The position numbers were made by a program, and so were the translations under genes. Positions 1 through 9,446 of a stretch of 64,000 bases of DNA are shown here, in pieces. The stretch spans positions 39,780 to 103,779 of the forward strand of contig NZ_NGNS01000015.1 in NCBI RefSeq assembly GCF_002165625.1, written 5' to 3'. Source of the stretch: Neiella marina (lineage in GTDB: Bacteria > Pseudomonadota > Gammaproteobacteria > Enterobacterales > Neiellaceae). Each line of letters starts with the position of its first letter. The stretch's first letter is position 1. The notes below the pieces were generated by a model that was given only the letters and a program-made list of their open reading frames with translations, was not told the origin of the DNA and searched no databases.

Positions 1-61
1 TTTGACGGAAGTGACGCAGTACGGCATCAACGGCATCTTGTTGGTAATCGCGAAGTTTCAT
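1..61 (-). CDS. RadD/YejH-like DEAD/DEAH helicase, N-terminal fragment
   Basis: Only the first 20 codons lie in the window; the gene runs off the left edge. From an ATG at 61 the minus strand reads MKLRDYQQDAVDAVLRHFRQ. This resembles the start of RadD (YejH), whose Q-motif region I recall as LRPYQQEAVDATLNHFRR. RadD is a superfamily 2 helicase-like ATPase linked to double-strand break repair. The family call rests on about 20 residues only, so another helicase with a similar Q-motif is possible. Confidence 0.6.
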   Translation of the reverse strand, partial: MKLRDYQQDAVDAVLRHFRQ

Positions 62-80
62 CTTGGGCTCTGTGGACACA

Positions 81-108
81 AAAACGCCCAACTGAGTTGG
101 GCGTTTAG
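81..108. terminator. Bidirectional intrinsic terminator
   Basis: A perfect inverted repeat (ACGCCCAACT / AGTTGGGCGT with a GAG-type loop) is flanked by A-run and T-run on its two sides. It lies just downstream of the YebC-family gene on the minus strand and upstream of the radD-like gene. Confidence 0.8.
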
Positions 109-130
109 TCAGCTCGAAGTTTGGTCAACT

Positions 131-853
131 TTATGCTGGTAACTCTGCATTGTGGTAGACGTTTTGAACATCATCACAATCTTCCAACATGGCAATGAAT
201 TTTTCGAACACTTCAACGTCATCACCTTCAACCGCGGTGTAAGTTTGAGGCACGAAGCTAATCTCTTCGACGTCAAACTCAATGCCATCAAAGGCGTCTG
301 TCAGTGCCGTTTTGACGTTGTAGAATTCATTCGCTGGAGCAAACACAGTGACTTTGCCGTCTTCAACTTCGATGTCATTGGCATCGGCATCGGCCATCAT
401 TAGCGCTTCCAATACCGTATCTTCATCGTCACCATCAAAGACAAATACTGATAGATGATCGAACATGTGGGCGACGGCGCCTGGCGAACCAATTTTTGAA
501 TTGGTTTTCTTAAAGCACAAGCCGACTTCCATGTAAGTGCGATTGCCGTTATCGGTCAAGCAATCGACGATGACCATGCAGTTACCCGGACCAAAGCCTT
601 CATAACGAGCAGTTTCGTAGTTTTCGTCGGCACCGCCTTGGGCTTTTTCTAACGCGCGCTCAATAACATGGGTTGGTACCTGATCTTTTTTCGCACCATC
701 GATTAAGCGACGTAGGGCCAAATTACCATCCGGATCAGCGCCACCGTTTTTAGCACAAACATAAATCTCTTTGCCGTACTTGGAGTACACCTTGGTTTTT
801 GCCGCAGCCGTTTTGGCCATTGATTCCTTGCGGTTTTGATACGCTCTGCCCAT
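131..853 (-). CDS. YebC/PmpR family regulator, YeeN type
   Basis: A 240-residue protein of the YebC/PmpR/TACO1 family. Family members are described as DNA-binding regulators or, for some, as factors that relieve ribosome stalling. The conserved core is visible: [40 protein letters not shown] and the C-terminal DDVQNVYHN. The N-terminus begins [14 protein letters not shown] rather than MAGHSKWANIKHRK, which points to the YeeN branch and not the YebC encoded next to ruvC. The stop lies 22 nt before a strong terminator, and the gene looks monocistronic. A purine-rich AAAGAG precedes the ATG. The molecular role of YeeN-type proteins is not settled. Confidence 0.9.
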   Translation of the reverse strand: MGRAYQNRKESMAKTAAAKTKVYSKYGKEIYVCAKNGGADPDGNLALRRLIDGAKKDQVPTHVIERALEKAQGGADENYETARYEGFGPGNCMVIVDCLTDNGNRTYMEVGLCFKKTNSKIGSPGAVAHMFDHLSVFVFDGDDEDTVLEALMMADADANDIEVEDGKVTVFAPANEFYNVKTALTDAFDGIEFDVEEISFVPQTYTAVEGDDVEVFEKFIAMLEDCDDVQNVYHNAELPA

Positions 854-1014
854 GACAATCGCTCTTTAATGAATAGGTGAAAAAATGCTGGCGCGAATTC
901 TAACCCGTTCTTTCACGCAAGTGCCAGCCTAGATAAGGCTGAACAGTGCTTTTATCAAGTGCTTTTGACGAAGCTCATGCTCTGCTCCAACACTACGTTG
1001 GATCTGCTGAACGG

Positions 1015-2982
1015 TTAACCAAGTTTGGCATCGTGTCGTTGCGGAAGTGGCAATGGCATTCTCATGATGAACTCAACACCATCGCCGACGTCACTGTGAA
1101 CTTCAATAGTGCCGCCAAGCTTCTGGCTAACCACGTTATAAACAATGTGCAGCCCTAGCCCGGTGCCGCCAGAGGTGCGTTGAGTGGTAAAGAAGGGGTC
1201 AAATATTCGCGGTAGTGTGACGGCATCAATACCGCGGCCGTCATCTCGGTATTTAAGTAGCAATTGTTGATCATGGACCTCGAAACAAATATTGATATGG
1301 TGATGCTTGTCTCGATAGAAGCCATGTTTGAGCGAGTTCATAATCAGATTGGTCAGCACCTGACTGTAGGCCCCCGGATAGCTATCGAGCACAAGCGTTT
1401 CGTCACCATCAACATCAATGTCGAGTTGGTAGCCTTTGAGTTCAGGTTGCAGGCTTTTAATCAGGCTATTGACGTATTCGAGCAAACCGAATTTGCGTAA
1501 GTGTTCAGAGCTTTGATCGGCGGCAACCTCCTTAAAGTTACGGATCAGATTTGCGGCCCGTTGTAAATTTGAGCGAACCATTTCGCTGGTTTGAAGCGTG
1601 CTAGTAACGTATTCCTGCAGACGCCTTTTGGTTAAACTCTCCTCTTCCACATGGTGTTCTAAATCTTCAGTTTGCCGCTCAAGCAACGTTGCCGCTGTTA
1701 CCGCCACTCCAACTGGGGTATTTATTTCGTGTGCGACACCAGCAACTAGCTGACCAAGCTGGGACATTTTTTCTGCCTCCACTAATTGCGTTTGAGTCGC
1801 TTTGAGCTGCTCCATCGTATGACGAAGCTCCTCATTGGTATTCTGCAGCTCAAACGTGCGCTCTTTCACTCGTTGCTCCAACTGATGCTGGTCATCGACA
1901 ATGCGTTGTGCCATCTGCTCCAGCACATAGGCCATTTGTTGCAACTCTCGGAAAGACAATTTCAGCGACTTGTTGCTGTAGTCTCCAGAGGCATAGCTGG
2001 AAACCAGTTGATTAACGACCATGATGGGGTGGACTAAGTAGCGTGACCCGATATACGCGGCACTGCCAAAAATGATGATCAAGCCCACCACAATTGCCCA
2101 CAATTCGGTGCGCAACGCCTCGACTTGTTGTAGCGCCGAGATTCGCTCAACTCCCAACGTCAGTTCAATGGTTGCATCAGTATGCTCTACTTCCAAAGGC
2201 ACCTTGAGTTGCAAATGACGATCGAGCATCTCGCGATCTAATGTGGTTTTCAGCACGCTAGCGCCATTCATCGTCACGTCGAGGATTGAAATCCCCATAT
2301 CTTCGGCATAAGCCAGTCGTTGTTCGGCGGTCTGCAACAAGCTATGCACGGGGATCAGCACCACCAATGCACCCACTAACTCGTGCATTTCTTCTTTGTC
2401 AGCGGCGGACATCCAAAGTGGCGACAACACCATGAATAAGTGGTCGCTCGCCAGCTCAATTTGATGTTGTGGGTCACGCGACTGTAACTGATAGATTCGA
2501 TCGACAAATCGGCCGTGATCGATGTCCAGCACATCGGCATTGATACCAGAGCGGTCGTTAAAGAAGGAATCAAGCTGAGGAGCTATCGGATCCAACTCCA
2601 GCAACTCTAATGAGGTTGGTGCCACCTCAACTGGCCACCCAAGCGCATCGACAATTAGCAAACCAAATGCCGAGGGGTGGATTTGTCGGATTTTCTCCAG
2701 CTTTTGCTGCGCTTTGGCGCCAAAAGCGCCAGTATAAGCGGCGTAAATAATGTCAGGATCTGAACTGAGTTGCTCAATGGTGGCAAACAACAATTGGTAG
2801 TCCCGTTCAACATCATTGGTGAGGAATTGGGCAACTTGCTCCAGCGCTCCAACGGTGGCTGTTTGCGAGACGGTTCTGAAGCGCTCAATCAAATAGCTCG
2901 CCGTTAGTAGACAAGGAACAAGGGCTGCGGCCAGAATAATGCCGCTTAGTGTTCCGCGCAGTGTCCGCATCCGTTCAAACAT
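1015..2982 (-). CDS. Membrane sensor histidine kinase
   Basis: A 655-residue hybrid-less histidine kinase. An N-terminal membrane segment (about residues 12-32) is followed by a roughly 250-residue extracytoplasmic sensor region, a second membrane segment (about 294-313), a HAMP-like linker and a coiled coil (about 365-405). The HisKA domain has the phospho-accepting His418 in VAHEINTP. The ATPase domain has an N-box (NLIMNSLKHG, about 545-554), G1 (DDGRGID, 580-586), F (FDPFFTT) and G2 (GGTGLGL, 605-611). All catalytic boxes are intact. The gene starts 14 nt after the stop of the solute-binding protein gene, with AAGGAG upstream, so the two are co-transcribed. No response regulator is adjacent, so the partner must be encoded elsewhere. 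The ligand is unknown. Confidence 0.9.
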   Translation of the reverse strand: MFERMRTLRGTLSGIILAAALVPCLLTASYLIERFRTVSQTATVGALEQVAQFLTNDVERDYQLLFATIEQLSSDPDIIYAAYTGAFGAKAQQKLEKIRQIHPSAFGLLIVDALGWPVEVAPTSLELLELDPIAPQLDSFFNDRSGINADVLDIDHGRFVDRIYQLQSRDPQHQIELASDHLFMVLSPLWMSAADKEEMHELVGALVVLIPVHSLLQTAEQRLAYAEDMGISILDVTMNGASVLKTTLDREMLDRHLQLKVPLEVEHTDATIELTLGVERISALQQVEALRTELWAIVVGLIIIFGSAAYIGSRYLVHPIMVVNQLVSSYASGDYSNKSLKLSFRELQQMAYVLEQMAQRIVDDQHQLEQRVKERTFELQNTNEELRHTMEQLKATQTQLVEAEKMSQLGQLVAGVAHEINTPVGVAVTAATLLERQTEDLEHHVEEESLTKRRLQEYVTSTLQTSEMVRSNLQRAANLIRNFKEVAADQSSEHLRKFGLLEYVNSLIKSLQPELKGYQLDIDVDGDETLVLDSYPGAYSQVLTNLIMNSLKHGFYRDKHHHINICFEVHDQQLLLKYRDDGRGIDAVTLPRIFDPFFTTQRTSGGTGLGLHIVYNVVSQKLGGTIEVHSDVGDGVEFIMRMPLPLPQRHDAKLG

Positions 2983-2996
2983 CTAACCGCAACTCC

Positions 2997-4187
2997 TTAG
3001 TCAACCGACTTGAGTGATGCACTTTGCGCTTTTTTCAGTTCATGCTCGGAGAATCGCTGCATCAACTGAGTCGCCTGCTCAACAGTGCCATGGCCGCTCA
3101 TGTAAAGCTCAAAGCCTTTTCGCATGCCGATCCACGCGGCAGCCATCGCCGGCGTTGGTGGTGCGGCTTTGGCTTGTTTTAATTGTTCGAGCAAGGCTTT
3201 CATATTGTCAGTTGCCGATTGCTGAATATGCTCAACAACCGTCGGGTGAACCGGCAAAGCACCGAGCTCATCATAGAAGCGCTGCTGCATGGTCTGAGAT
3301 TGCAGATATTGAGCAAAATCAGTTAATCGCTTGCCCGTTTCACCATCAAAATCTTGGTTTGGAAAAATCAGCACCATACCAGAGAACATAGGTTTCATTG
3401 GTCGGCCGTCTATCGAAGGTAGCAAGGTGACACCGAAGTCTTTAGCGAGGGAATTTGACATGTCCTTGAACGCCCAGTCACCATTGATGACATAAGCAAA
3501 CTTGCCTGTTTTGAAGTCTTCAAAACTGCAGTCATAGCCGCAGGAGGAATCGACTAAACCGTCATCAGCGATCTGTTTATAGAAGGTCAGCGCTCGCTGA
3601 GTTTCTGGCGTGTTGAGCGTTATTTGATTGTCATTGACCGGGAACGCGCCAAAAGCAGGCAAAAAACTGGCGAACCAATACATCTCACCAAACTTCCAAC
3701 CGATCAGCTTAACTCCTTTGCTCTCAACCATATCGCGCTGAGCAACTAAATCACGCCAAGTTGTGGCCGGTTTATCGATAAATTTTTTATTGTAAAACAA
3801 CATTAAATGATTACCGCCCAACAACGGCACACCATAACGGCTACCATCATAGGTGGCTAAATTTAACGCAGGTGGCGGCATACCTTCGGCGAAGACGTCA
3901 TCACCTAACGGTGTTAACCCAAGGCGTCGGTAGTCACCAATAAAGTCAGCCGGAACCAACGCGACATTTGGCGAATTGCCATCAAAGACCGCTCGCATCA
4001 AGTTTGTTTTAAGCTCTCCGGTTGGCAAAAATGAGACTTTAACCCGAACGCCAGTGGCAGCTTCATATTGCTGGGCCACCTGTGGAAACCAAGCTCTTGC
4101 TTCTTCTTTTTGATGCCAAAACAACAGCTCCGAGGCCGCACTCGATGCCATCCCAAAATAGACCAGCAAAGTAACCAGAGTCTTCAT
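2997..4187 (-). CDS. Periplasmic extracellular solute-binding protein
   Basis: A 396-residue member of the MalE-like (family 1) binding proteins of carbohydrate ABC importers. The signal peptide is MKTLVTLLVYFGMASSAAS, and the mature protein begins at ELLFWHQKEEARAWFP. The family pattern is clear: a TGVRVKVSFLPTGELKTNL region, a PADFIGDY segment and aromatic residues such as YWFASFLPAFGAFP. Four consecutive-type cysteines occur in the SSCGYDCSFEDF segment. The gene is the promoter-proximal member of a pair with the histidine kinase, and no ABC permease or ATPase gene lies nearby. I infer that it may deliver a sugar signal to the kinase rather than feed an importer. AGGA precedes the ATG. The substrate cannot be told from sequence. 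Confidence 0.87.
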   Translation of the reverse strand: MKTLVTLLVYFGMASSAASELLFWHQKEEARAWFPQVAQQYEAATGVRVKVSFLPTGELKTNLMRAVFDGNSPNVALVPADFIGDYRRLGLTPLGDDVFAEGMPPPALNLATYDGSRYGVPLLGGNHLMLFYNKKFIDKPATTWRDLVAQRDMVESKGVKLIGWKFGEMYWFASFLPAFGAFPVNDNQITLNTPETQRALTFYKQIADDGLVDSSCGYDCSFEDFKTGKFAYVINGDWAFKDMSNSLAKDFGVTLLPSIDGRPMKPMFSGMVLIFPNQDFDGETGKRLTDFAQYLQSQTMQQRFYDELGALPVHPTVVEHIQQSATDNMKALLEQLKQAKAAPPTPAMAAAWIGMRKGFELYMSGHGTVEQATQLMQRFSEHELKKAQSASLKSVD

Positions 4188-4374
4188 CTACGGTCCTCAA
4201 TTCAAAACAGTATTGAATAGAGTATAGGCACAAGAAACCGGTCCCAAAAATTTTACAAGTGATTTATCTATTGTTTTAACTAGCTATTATTTTCAGCAAA
4301 AGCGAACGACCAAGCACCAACACGATTTACCGTGATAAAATCGGCGAACCGAATACCATTGCCCCTAATCACCC

Positions 4375-5628
4375 ATGTCGAATCCCCCTATGGAACCCCA
4401 AAGCGCTCAACAATTGCTGGTCATTGGCTATGTTTGGCCTGAGCCAAATTCATCGGCTGCCGGTAGCAGAATGATGCAGTTGCTGATGAGTTTCTTGGCA
4501 CGGGGCTATCAAATTAATTTCGCCAGCCCAGCCGATTTCTCCGATCATGCCGTCAACCTTCAAGCCCTTGGCATCGACATCACCGCAATCGAATTGAATA
4601 GCTCCAGTTTCGATGTGTTTGTTGCTGACCTGCAACCTTCTGTTGTGTTGTTCGATCGCTTCATGATGGAGGAACAGTTTGGCTGGCGAGTGAGTAACAG
4701 CTGGCCACAGGCGATACGAGTGCTCAACATGGAAGATCTGCACAGCCTACGCCATGCCCGCCATCAGGCAGTCAAGGCAGGGGCAAATAGCGAATGTGCC
4801 GAACTTAACAACCCCATGGCTCATCGCGAGTTGGCGGCAATATATCGCAGTGACTTAACCTTGGTGATTTCACCATTTGAATACCAACTGATTCACCAAC
4901 ACTACCAAGTACCCAAATCTCAATTGCTAATGCTGCCCTTTATGGTCGAATCAACCACCCACTCGCCGGTTGTGCCATTTGACCAGCGCCAGCACTTTGT
5001 CAGCATCGGTAACTTCCGCCATGCGCCAAACTGGGATGCTGTACTAGAGCTTCGCCAGTTATGGCCACAAATACGGCGCCAGTGCCCCGATGCTGAATTG
5101 CATATCTACGGCGCCTATCCTCCGAAAAAAGCGACCCAATTGCACCAACCAGCGATCGGTTTCCTAGTCAAAGGCTGGGCCCAAGATGTCTCGGAGGTAA
5201 TGAGCCAAGCTCGCGTGCTTCTTGCCCCTTTGCGCTTTGGCGCTGGGCTCAAGGGTAAACTGCTTGATGCCATGCTTTATGGCTTACCTAGCGTGACCAC
5301 AACCATTGGCGCAGAGGGAATGACGACCGAGACGAGCTGGCCCGGAGCGATTGCCGCCGATGAATCATCTTTTATCGATGCAGCGGTGACGCTCCATCAC
5401 GATCAACAGGTTTGGCAACAAGCTGTATCGCAAATCCCTGATCACCTCGAGTTGTATCACCGCCCGACTCTTGAACGTGCGTTACACCGAGTGGTGGACG
5501 AGATCGCAGCAGACGTTGACCGCCTCCGTCAACAGCACTTCGTTGGTGCCATGTTGCAACACCATACGTTGAAAAGCACACAGTACATGTCGCAATGGAT
5601 TGAAGCCAAAAACAGAATAAAAATCTAA
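4375..5628 (+). CDS. Family GT1/GT4-type glycosyltransferase
   Basis: A 417-residue GT-B fold glycosyltransferase. The N-terminal half reads LLVIGYVWPEPNSSAAGSRM, typical of the donor-independent domain with its glycine-rich loop. The C-terminal half has GAGLKGKLLDAMLYGLPSVT, matching the nucleotide-sugar binding region with the E/D-x7-E-like signature partly altered. No signal peptide was seen. The gene stands alone between divergent and downstream unrelated genes, not in a polysaccharide cluster, so acceptor and product are unknown. No clear Shine-Dalgarno precedes the ATG at 4375; a second ATG lies five codons further on at 4390. Roles in glycan or glycolipid synthesis are inference. Confidence 0.8.
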   Translation: MSNPPMEPQSAQQLLVIGYVWPEPNSSAAGSRMMQLLMSFLARGYQINFASPADFSDHAVNLQALGIDITAIELNSSSFDVFVADLQPSVVLFDRFMMEEQFGWRVSNSWPQAIRVLNMEDLHSLRHARHQAVKAGANSECAELNNPMAHRELAAIYRSDLTLVISPFEYQLIHQHYQVPKSQLLMLPFMVESTTHSPVVPFDQRQHFVSIGNFRHAPNWDAVLELRQLWPQIRRQCPDAELHIYGAYPPKKATQLHQPAIGFLVKGWAQDVSEVMSQARVLLAPLRFGAGLKGKLLDAMLYGLPSVTTTIGAEGMTTETSWPGAIAADESSFIDAAVTLHHDQQVWQQAVSQIPDHLELYHRPTLERALHRVVDEIAADVDRLRQQHFVGAMLQHHTLKSTQYMSQWIEAKNRIKI

Positions 5629-5825
5629 CAGCAACAATATGTTACAACGTAACACGTTTCATTTTTAATTCACCAAACCACCGCAAAACCGAAACCAATT
5701 CGTCACATTTTCACCTTAGCTTTGCTGCTGATTATCGCTTTCGAGCACTTCCGATCACCGTTGCGCAGCAGTTGCCAACCAAATCTCTGCTGTCGACTTA
5801 AAACAAAACCAGGAAAGGTGAAACC

Positions 5826-7409
5826 ATGTTGAAACAAAGCACTGCATTGTGCAGCTTGCTTGTGGCCGGTTTATGCACCTCAGCGACAGCTGGGGTATTG
5901 CCGGAATCTCAAACCACTAGCAGCTGGTATCAAGACGCCCAAACTAAAATTGCGGCCAAATTAGCCCGCTCTCAATCGACCAAAGCGAAGAACGTGATTC
6001 TGTTCGTCGGCGACGGTATGGGTGTCTCGACGCTAACTGCGGCTCGGATTTTAGAAGGTCAGATGGGCGGTAATATGGGTGAAGAAGGCTACCTAAGCTT
6101 CGAAACATTCCCCTACTCTGCACTGGTAAAAACCTATAACGTCGACGCTCAAACGCCAGACTCAGCCGGCACCATGACTGCCATGATGTCAGGTGCTAAA
6201 ACCGATGTAGGTGTCATCGGCGTTGATGAAGATATTGTCCGTGGCGATTGCAGCACAGTGGCTGGCAACGAGATGATCACTGCCTTGGAGTTGGCTGAAC
6301 TCAAAGGCCTTTCAACCGGCATCATCTCAACCGCGCGTATCACTCATGCAACGCCAGCAGCAACCTACGCAAAATCAGCAGACCGCAATTGGGAAGACGT
6401 TTCTGATATGCCAGAAGCGGCAGTCAATGGTGGCTGTACCGATATTGCCAGCCAGTTGGTGAATTTCGAAAACTTGATGGAGCAACGTTTTGCCGGTGCC
6501 GACGTCGATGGTATCGAAGTTGCGTTTGGTGGTGGTCGTCGCCACTTCTTGCCGAAAGACGCAGCCTATAACAGTGCCGATGCCGTGAGCTCTGTCGAAG
6601 GTGACCGTACCGACGGTCGTGATTTGACCGCCGAGTGGTTGGCAGCGTATCCAAATGGTGCGTATGTCATGGATCAAACAGGTTTCGATGCCATTGACAC
6701 CGAAAACGTTGAGCGCGTATTGGGTCTTTTCAATGAGTCACACATGCAATATGAGGCCGACCGCGACAACGATGTTGCCGGCGAGCCTTCGTTAAGTGAA
6801 ATGACAGCCACCGCAATTGACGTATTGGATAACAACGACAACGGCTTCTTCCTAATGGTTGAGTCGGGTCGTATTGACCACGGCCACCATGCAGGCAGCG
6901 CCTACAATGCGCTGACCGATACCATTGAATTTGCCAAAGCAGTTCAGGCTGCTGTCGATGCCACCAATGCCGAAGACACGCTCATCCTTGTGACGGCTGA
7001 CCACAGCCATGTATTTACCATTGCTGGCTACCCCAAACGTGGTAACCCAATCCTTGGCAAAGTAGTTGGTGTTGGCTCAGATACACCCGCCCAAGCAGCC
7101 GATGGCATGCCATACACCACTTTGGGATACACCAATGGTCGTGGTTTTCGCGATTTAGGCGACGAAACCAATGCTGACGCCACTTACGGTTTAGACAACG
7201 CTAATGGCCGTCAGGATTTAACCAATGTCGATACAACAACCTCAGGCTATCACCAAGAAGCGGTGATCCCACTAAGCTCAGAAACTCATGCTGGTGAAGA
7301 TATCACCCTCCATGCCATGGGGCCGGGTGCTCACCTAGCGCAAGGCACGATTGAGCAAAACATCGTATTCCACCTCATCGAGAACGCTCTTGACTTGGTT
7401 GCAGAGTAA
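5826..7409 (+). CDS. Alkaline phosphatase, secreted
   Basis: A 527-residue PhoA-superfamily alkaline phosphatase that hydrolyses phosphomonoesters outside the cytoplasm. A signal peptide of about 22 residues (cut near ATA-GV) is followed by the metal-binding GDGMG (about residues 62-66), the nucleophile Ser113 in DSAGTM, the metal ligands in GRIDHGHHAG, TADHSHVF and the C-terminal ETHAGED. AGGAAAGG precedes the ATG. The next gene begins 12 nt after the stop and encodes a close paralogue, so the two form an operon. I looked for a PhoB box upstream and saw only a weak fragment, so phosphate control is not shown by the sequence. Confidence 0.93.
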   Translation: MLKQSTALCSLLVAGLCTSATAGVLPESQTTSSWYQDAQTKIAAKLARSQSTKAKNVILFVGDGMGVSTLTAARILEGQMGGNMGEEGYLSFETFPYSALVKTYNVDAQTPDSAGTMTAMMSGAKTDVGVIGVDEDIVRGDCSTVAGNEMITALELAELKGLSTGIISTARITHATPAATYAKSADRNWEDVSDMPEAAVNGGCTDIASQLVNFENLMEQRFAGADVDGIEVAFGGGRRHFLPKDAAYNSADAVSSVEGDRTDGRDLTAEWLAAYPNGAYVMDQTGFDAIDTENVERVLGLFNESHMQYEADRDNDVAGEPSLSEMTATAIDVLDNNDNGFFLMVESGRIDHGHHAGSAYNALTDTIEFAKAVQAAVDATNAEDTLILVTADHSHVFTIAGYPKRGNPILGKVVGVGSDTPAQAADGMPYTTLGYTNGRGFRDLGDETNADATYGLDNANGRQDLTNVDTTTSGYHQEAVIPLSSETHAGEDITLHAMGPGAHLAQGTIEQNIVFHLIENALDLVAE

Positions 7410-7421
7410 GGAAGGATCCCA

Positions 7422-9356
7422 ATGAATAAGTTAATTTTAAGTATCGCGGTTGCCTCTGCTCTGGCTTTAACAGGTTGTGATGGCGACGATGGTAAAGATG
7501 GCATTAACGGCACCAATGGTGCTGATGGTACACCGGGTATGGACGGCGCTCCTGGGCAAGATGGCTCAGACGGCGCGCCAGGCTCTGATGGCCTTGATTC
7601 ACTGATCAATTCGATTGAACTCGCCGCTGGCCATGACATCTGTCTTGGTGGTGGTGTGCAATTCGACTCAGGCTTGGATGACAATGACAACGGCACCTTG
7701 GAAGCCGAAGAAATCGATGACACCAGCTATGCCTGTTTGCCATACGATCCGGTTTCTGAAGCTGTTGTCACCGTCGAAACCTTGAATAACCCTTGGTTTA
7801 AAGACGGTCAAGATTACATCGAGCAAGCATTGATGACGCCTTATGATGTTGCGCCAACGGCTACCACTCGAGCTTCGAGCACCACTTACGTTGCACCAAC
7901 GACCACTCGCAAAGCGAAAAACGTGATTCTGTTTGTTGGTGATGGCATGGGCATTTCAACCGTTACCGCTGCTCGTATTCTCGAAGGCCAAATGAATGGT
8001 GGCATGGGTGAAGAGAACGTCTTGAGTTTCGGCAGCATGCCATTTGCTGGGCTTGCTAAAACTTACAATGTCGATGCCCAAACCCCAGACTCGGCAGGTA
8101 CCATGACAGCCATGATGTCCGGTGTAAAAACTGACGTTGGGGTCATTGGCGTTGATGAGGACATTGTTCGCGGTGACTGTTCAACGGTCGCTGGCAACGA
8201 GTTGGTTACAGCATTAGAGCTGGCAGAAATTGCTGGTAAATCAACTGGGGTGATCTCGACTGCACGAATTACCCACGCGACCCCTGCGGCGACTTACGCT
8301 AAGTCGGCTGATCGTAACTGGGAAGATGTCTCTGATATGCCAACCGAAGCGGTTGATGCTGGCTGTGAAGACATTGCCTCGCAATTGGTTAACTTTGAAG
8401 CCAACCTCGAAGCGCGTTTCTCTGACCTTGATGTTGATGGTATCGAAGTTGTCATGGGCGGCGGTCGTCGTCACTTCTTGCCGAAAGATGCCAGCTTCAA
8501 TAGCCCTGATGCTGTGAGCTCAACCGAAGGTGACCGCACCGATGGTCGCGATCTGACAGCGGAATGGCAGGCGACTTACCCACAAGGCACTTATGTTTAC
8601 GACAAAATGGGCTTTGAATCAGTCAATACTGCAACTACCAGCAAGTTGTTCGGCCTGTTCAACGAATCGCACATGCAATATGAAGCTGACCGCAAAAACG
8701 ACGTCGCTGGCGAGCCGTCTTTGCGTGATATGACAGCCAAAGCAATTGAAGTATTGGATAACAATGAAGAAGGTTTCTTCTTGATGGTTGAATCGGGTCG
8801 TATTGACCACGGTCACCACGCTGGCAATGCTTATACCGCATTAACTGACACCATTGAGTTTGCCGAAGCGGTCAAAGCGGCGATGGAGATGACCAACGAT
8901 CAGGAAACTCTGATCATCGTCACCGCAGACCACAGCCATGTGTTTACCATTGCCGGTTATCCCAAACGCGGTAACCCAATCCTAGGTAAAGTCGTAGGTG
9001 TTGGCTCTGATACCCCTGCCGAAGCAGCTGATGGTATGCCATACACCACGTTGGGTTACACCAATGGTCGAGGCTTCATGAACTTAGGTAGTGATACCAA
9101 TGCAGACGCAGGTTATGGCGTTGATATTAATGCTGGTCGTATGGATCTCAGCGATGTTGACACCACAACACCGGGCTATCACCAAGAAGCACTGGTGCCA
9201 ATGAGCTCAGAAACTCACGCCGGTGAAGACGTGGGTATCTACGCCAGTGGTCCTGGAGCATCACTGGTTACCGGCACTAACGAGCAAAGCATCATTTTCC
9301 ACGTCATGGATTATGCCGCAGAGCTGACGACCAACGCGGATCAGGTTGTCGAGTAA
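7422..9356 (+). CDS. Alkaline phosphatase lipoprotein with collagen-like stalk
   Basis: A 644-residue lipoprotein. The lipobox is LALTGC with Cys19 as acylation site. Residues 21-59 are 13 uninterrupted G-X-Y triplets (GDDGKDGINGTNG and so on). A short cysteine-bearing module follows, with an EF-hand-like loop (DDNDNGTLEAEE, about residues 86-100), as in the DUF7151-type domains often found after such repeats. From about residue 165 the protein is an alkaline phosphatase nearly identical in its core to the upstream enzyme: GDGMG, DSAGTM, GRIDHGHHAG, TADHSHVF and ETHAGED are all present. Translation starts 12 nt after the upstream stop with AGGA before the ATG. It likely tethers phosphatase to the outer membrane on a rod-like spacer. 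Confidence 0.92.
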   Translation: MNKLILSIAVASALALTGCDGDDGKDGINGTNGADGTPGMDGAPGQDGSDGAPGSDGLDSLINSIELAAGHDICLGGGVQFDSGLDDNDNGTLEAEEIDDTSYACLPYDPVSEAVVTVETLNNPWFKDGQDYIEQALMTPYDVAPTATTRASSTTYVAPTTTRKAKNVILFVGDGMGISTVTAARILEGQMNGGMGEENVLSFGSMPFAGLAKTYNVDAQTPDSAGTMTAMMSGVKTDVGVIGVDEDIVRGDCSTVAGNELVTALELAEIAGKSTGVISTARITHATPAATYAKSADRNWEDVSDMPTEAVDAGCEDIASQLVNFEANLEARFSDLDVDGIEVVMGGGRRHFLPKDASFNSPDAVSSTEGDRTDGRDLTAEWQATYPQGTYVYDKMGFESVNTATTSKLFGLFNESHMQYEADRKNDVAGEPSLRDMTAKAIEVLDNNEEGFFLMVESGRIDHGHHAGNAYTALTDTIEFAEAVKAAMEMTNDQETLIIVTADHSHVFTIAGYPKRGNPILGKVVGVGSDTPAEAADGMPYTTLGYTNGRGFMNLGSDTNADAGYGVDINAGRMDLSDVDTTTPGYHQEALVPMSSETHAGEDVGIYASGPGASLVTGTNEQSIIFHVMDYAAELTTNADQVVE

Positions 9357-9395
9357 CACAAGTAACTCTGGCTGCAAAAGCCGGTTCTAACGGTC

Positions 9396-9428
9396 AAGCG
9401 CATCGAGCCAGGGCTCGATGCGCTTTGT
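9396..9428 (+). terminator. Intrinsic terminator after the phosphatase operon
   Basis: A 13-14 bp stem (AAGCGCATCGAGCC / GGCTCGATGCGCTT) with a tiny loop is followed by TTTGTT, 40 nt after the second phosphatase stop. Confidence 0.75.
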
Positions 9429-9446
9429 TAGTCTTTGGGAGACACA

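Noticed and set aside
924..941. Hairpin CAGCCT / AGGCTG between the kinase and yeeN-type genes as a terminator
   Set aside because: The stem is only six pairs and there is no T-run in either direction.
5680..5730. Possible Pho box upstream of the alkaline phosphatase operon
   Set aside because: CGTCACATTTTCACC has some likeness to half-sites, but the 11-base phased repeat of CTGTCA is not present.
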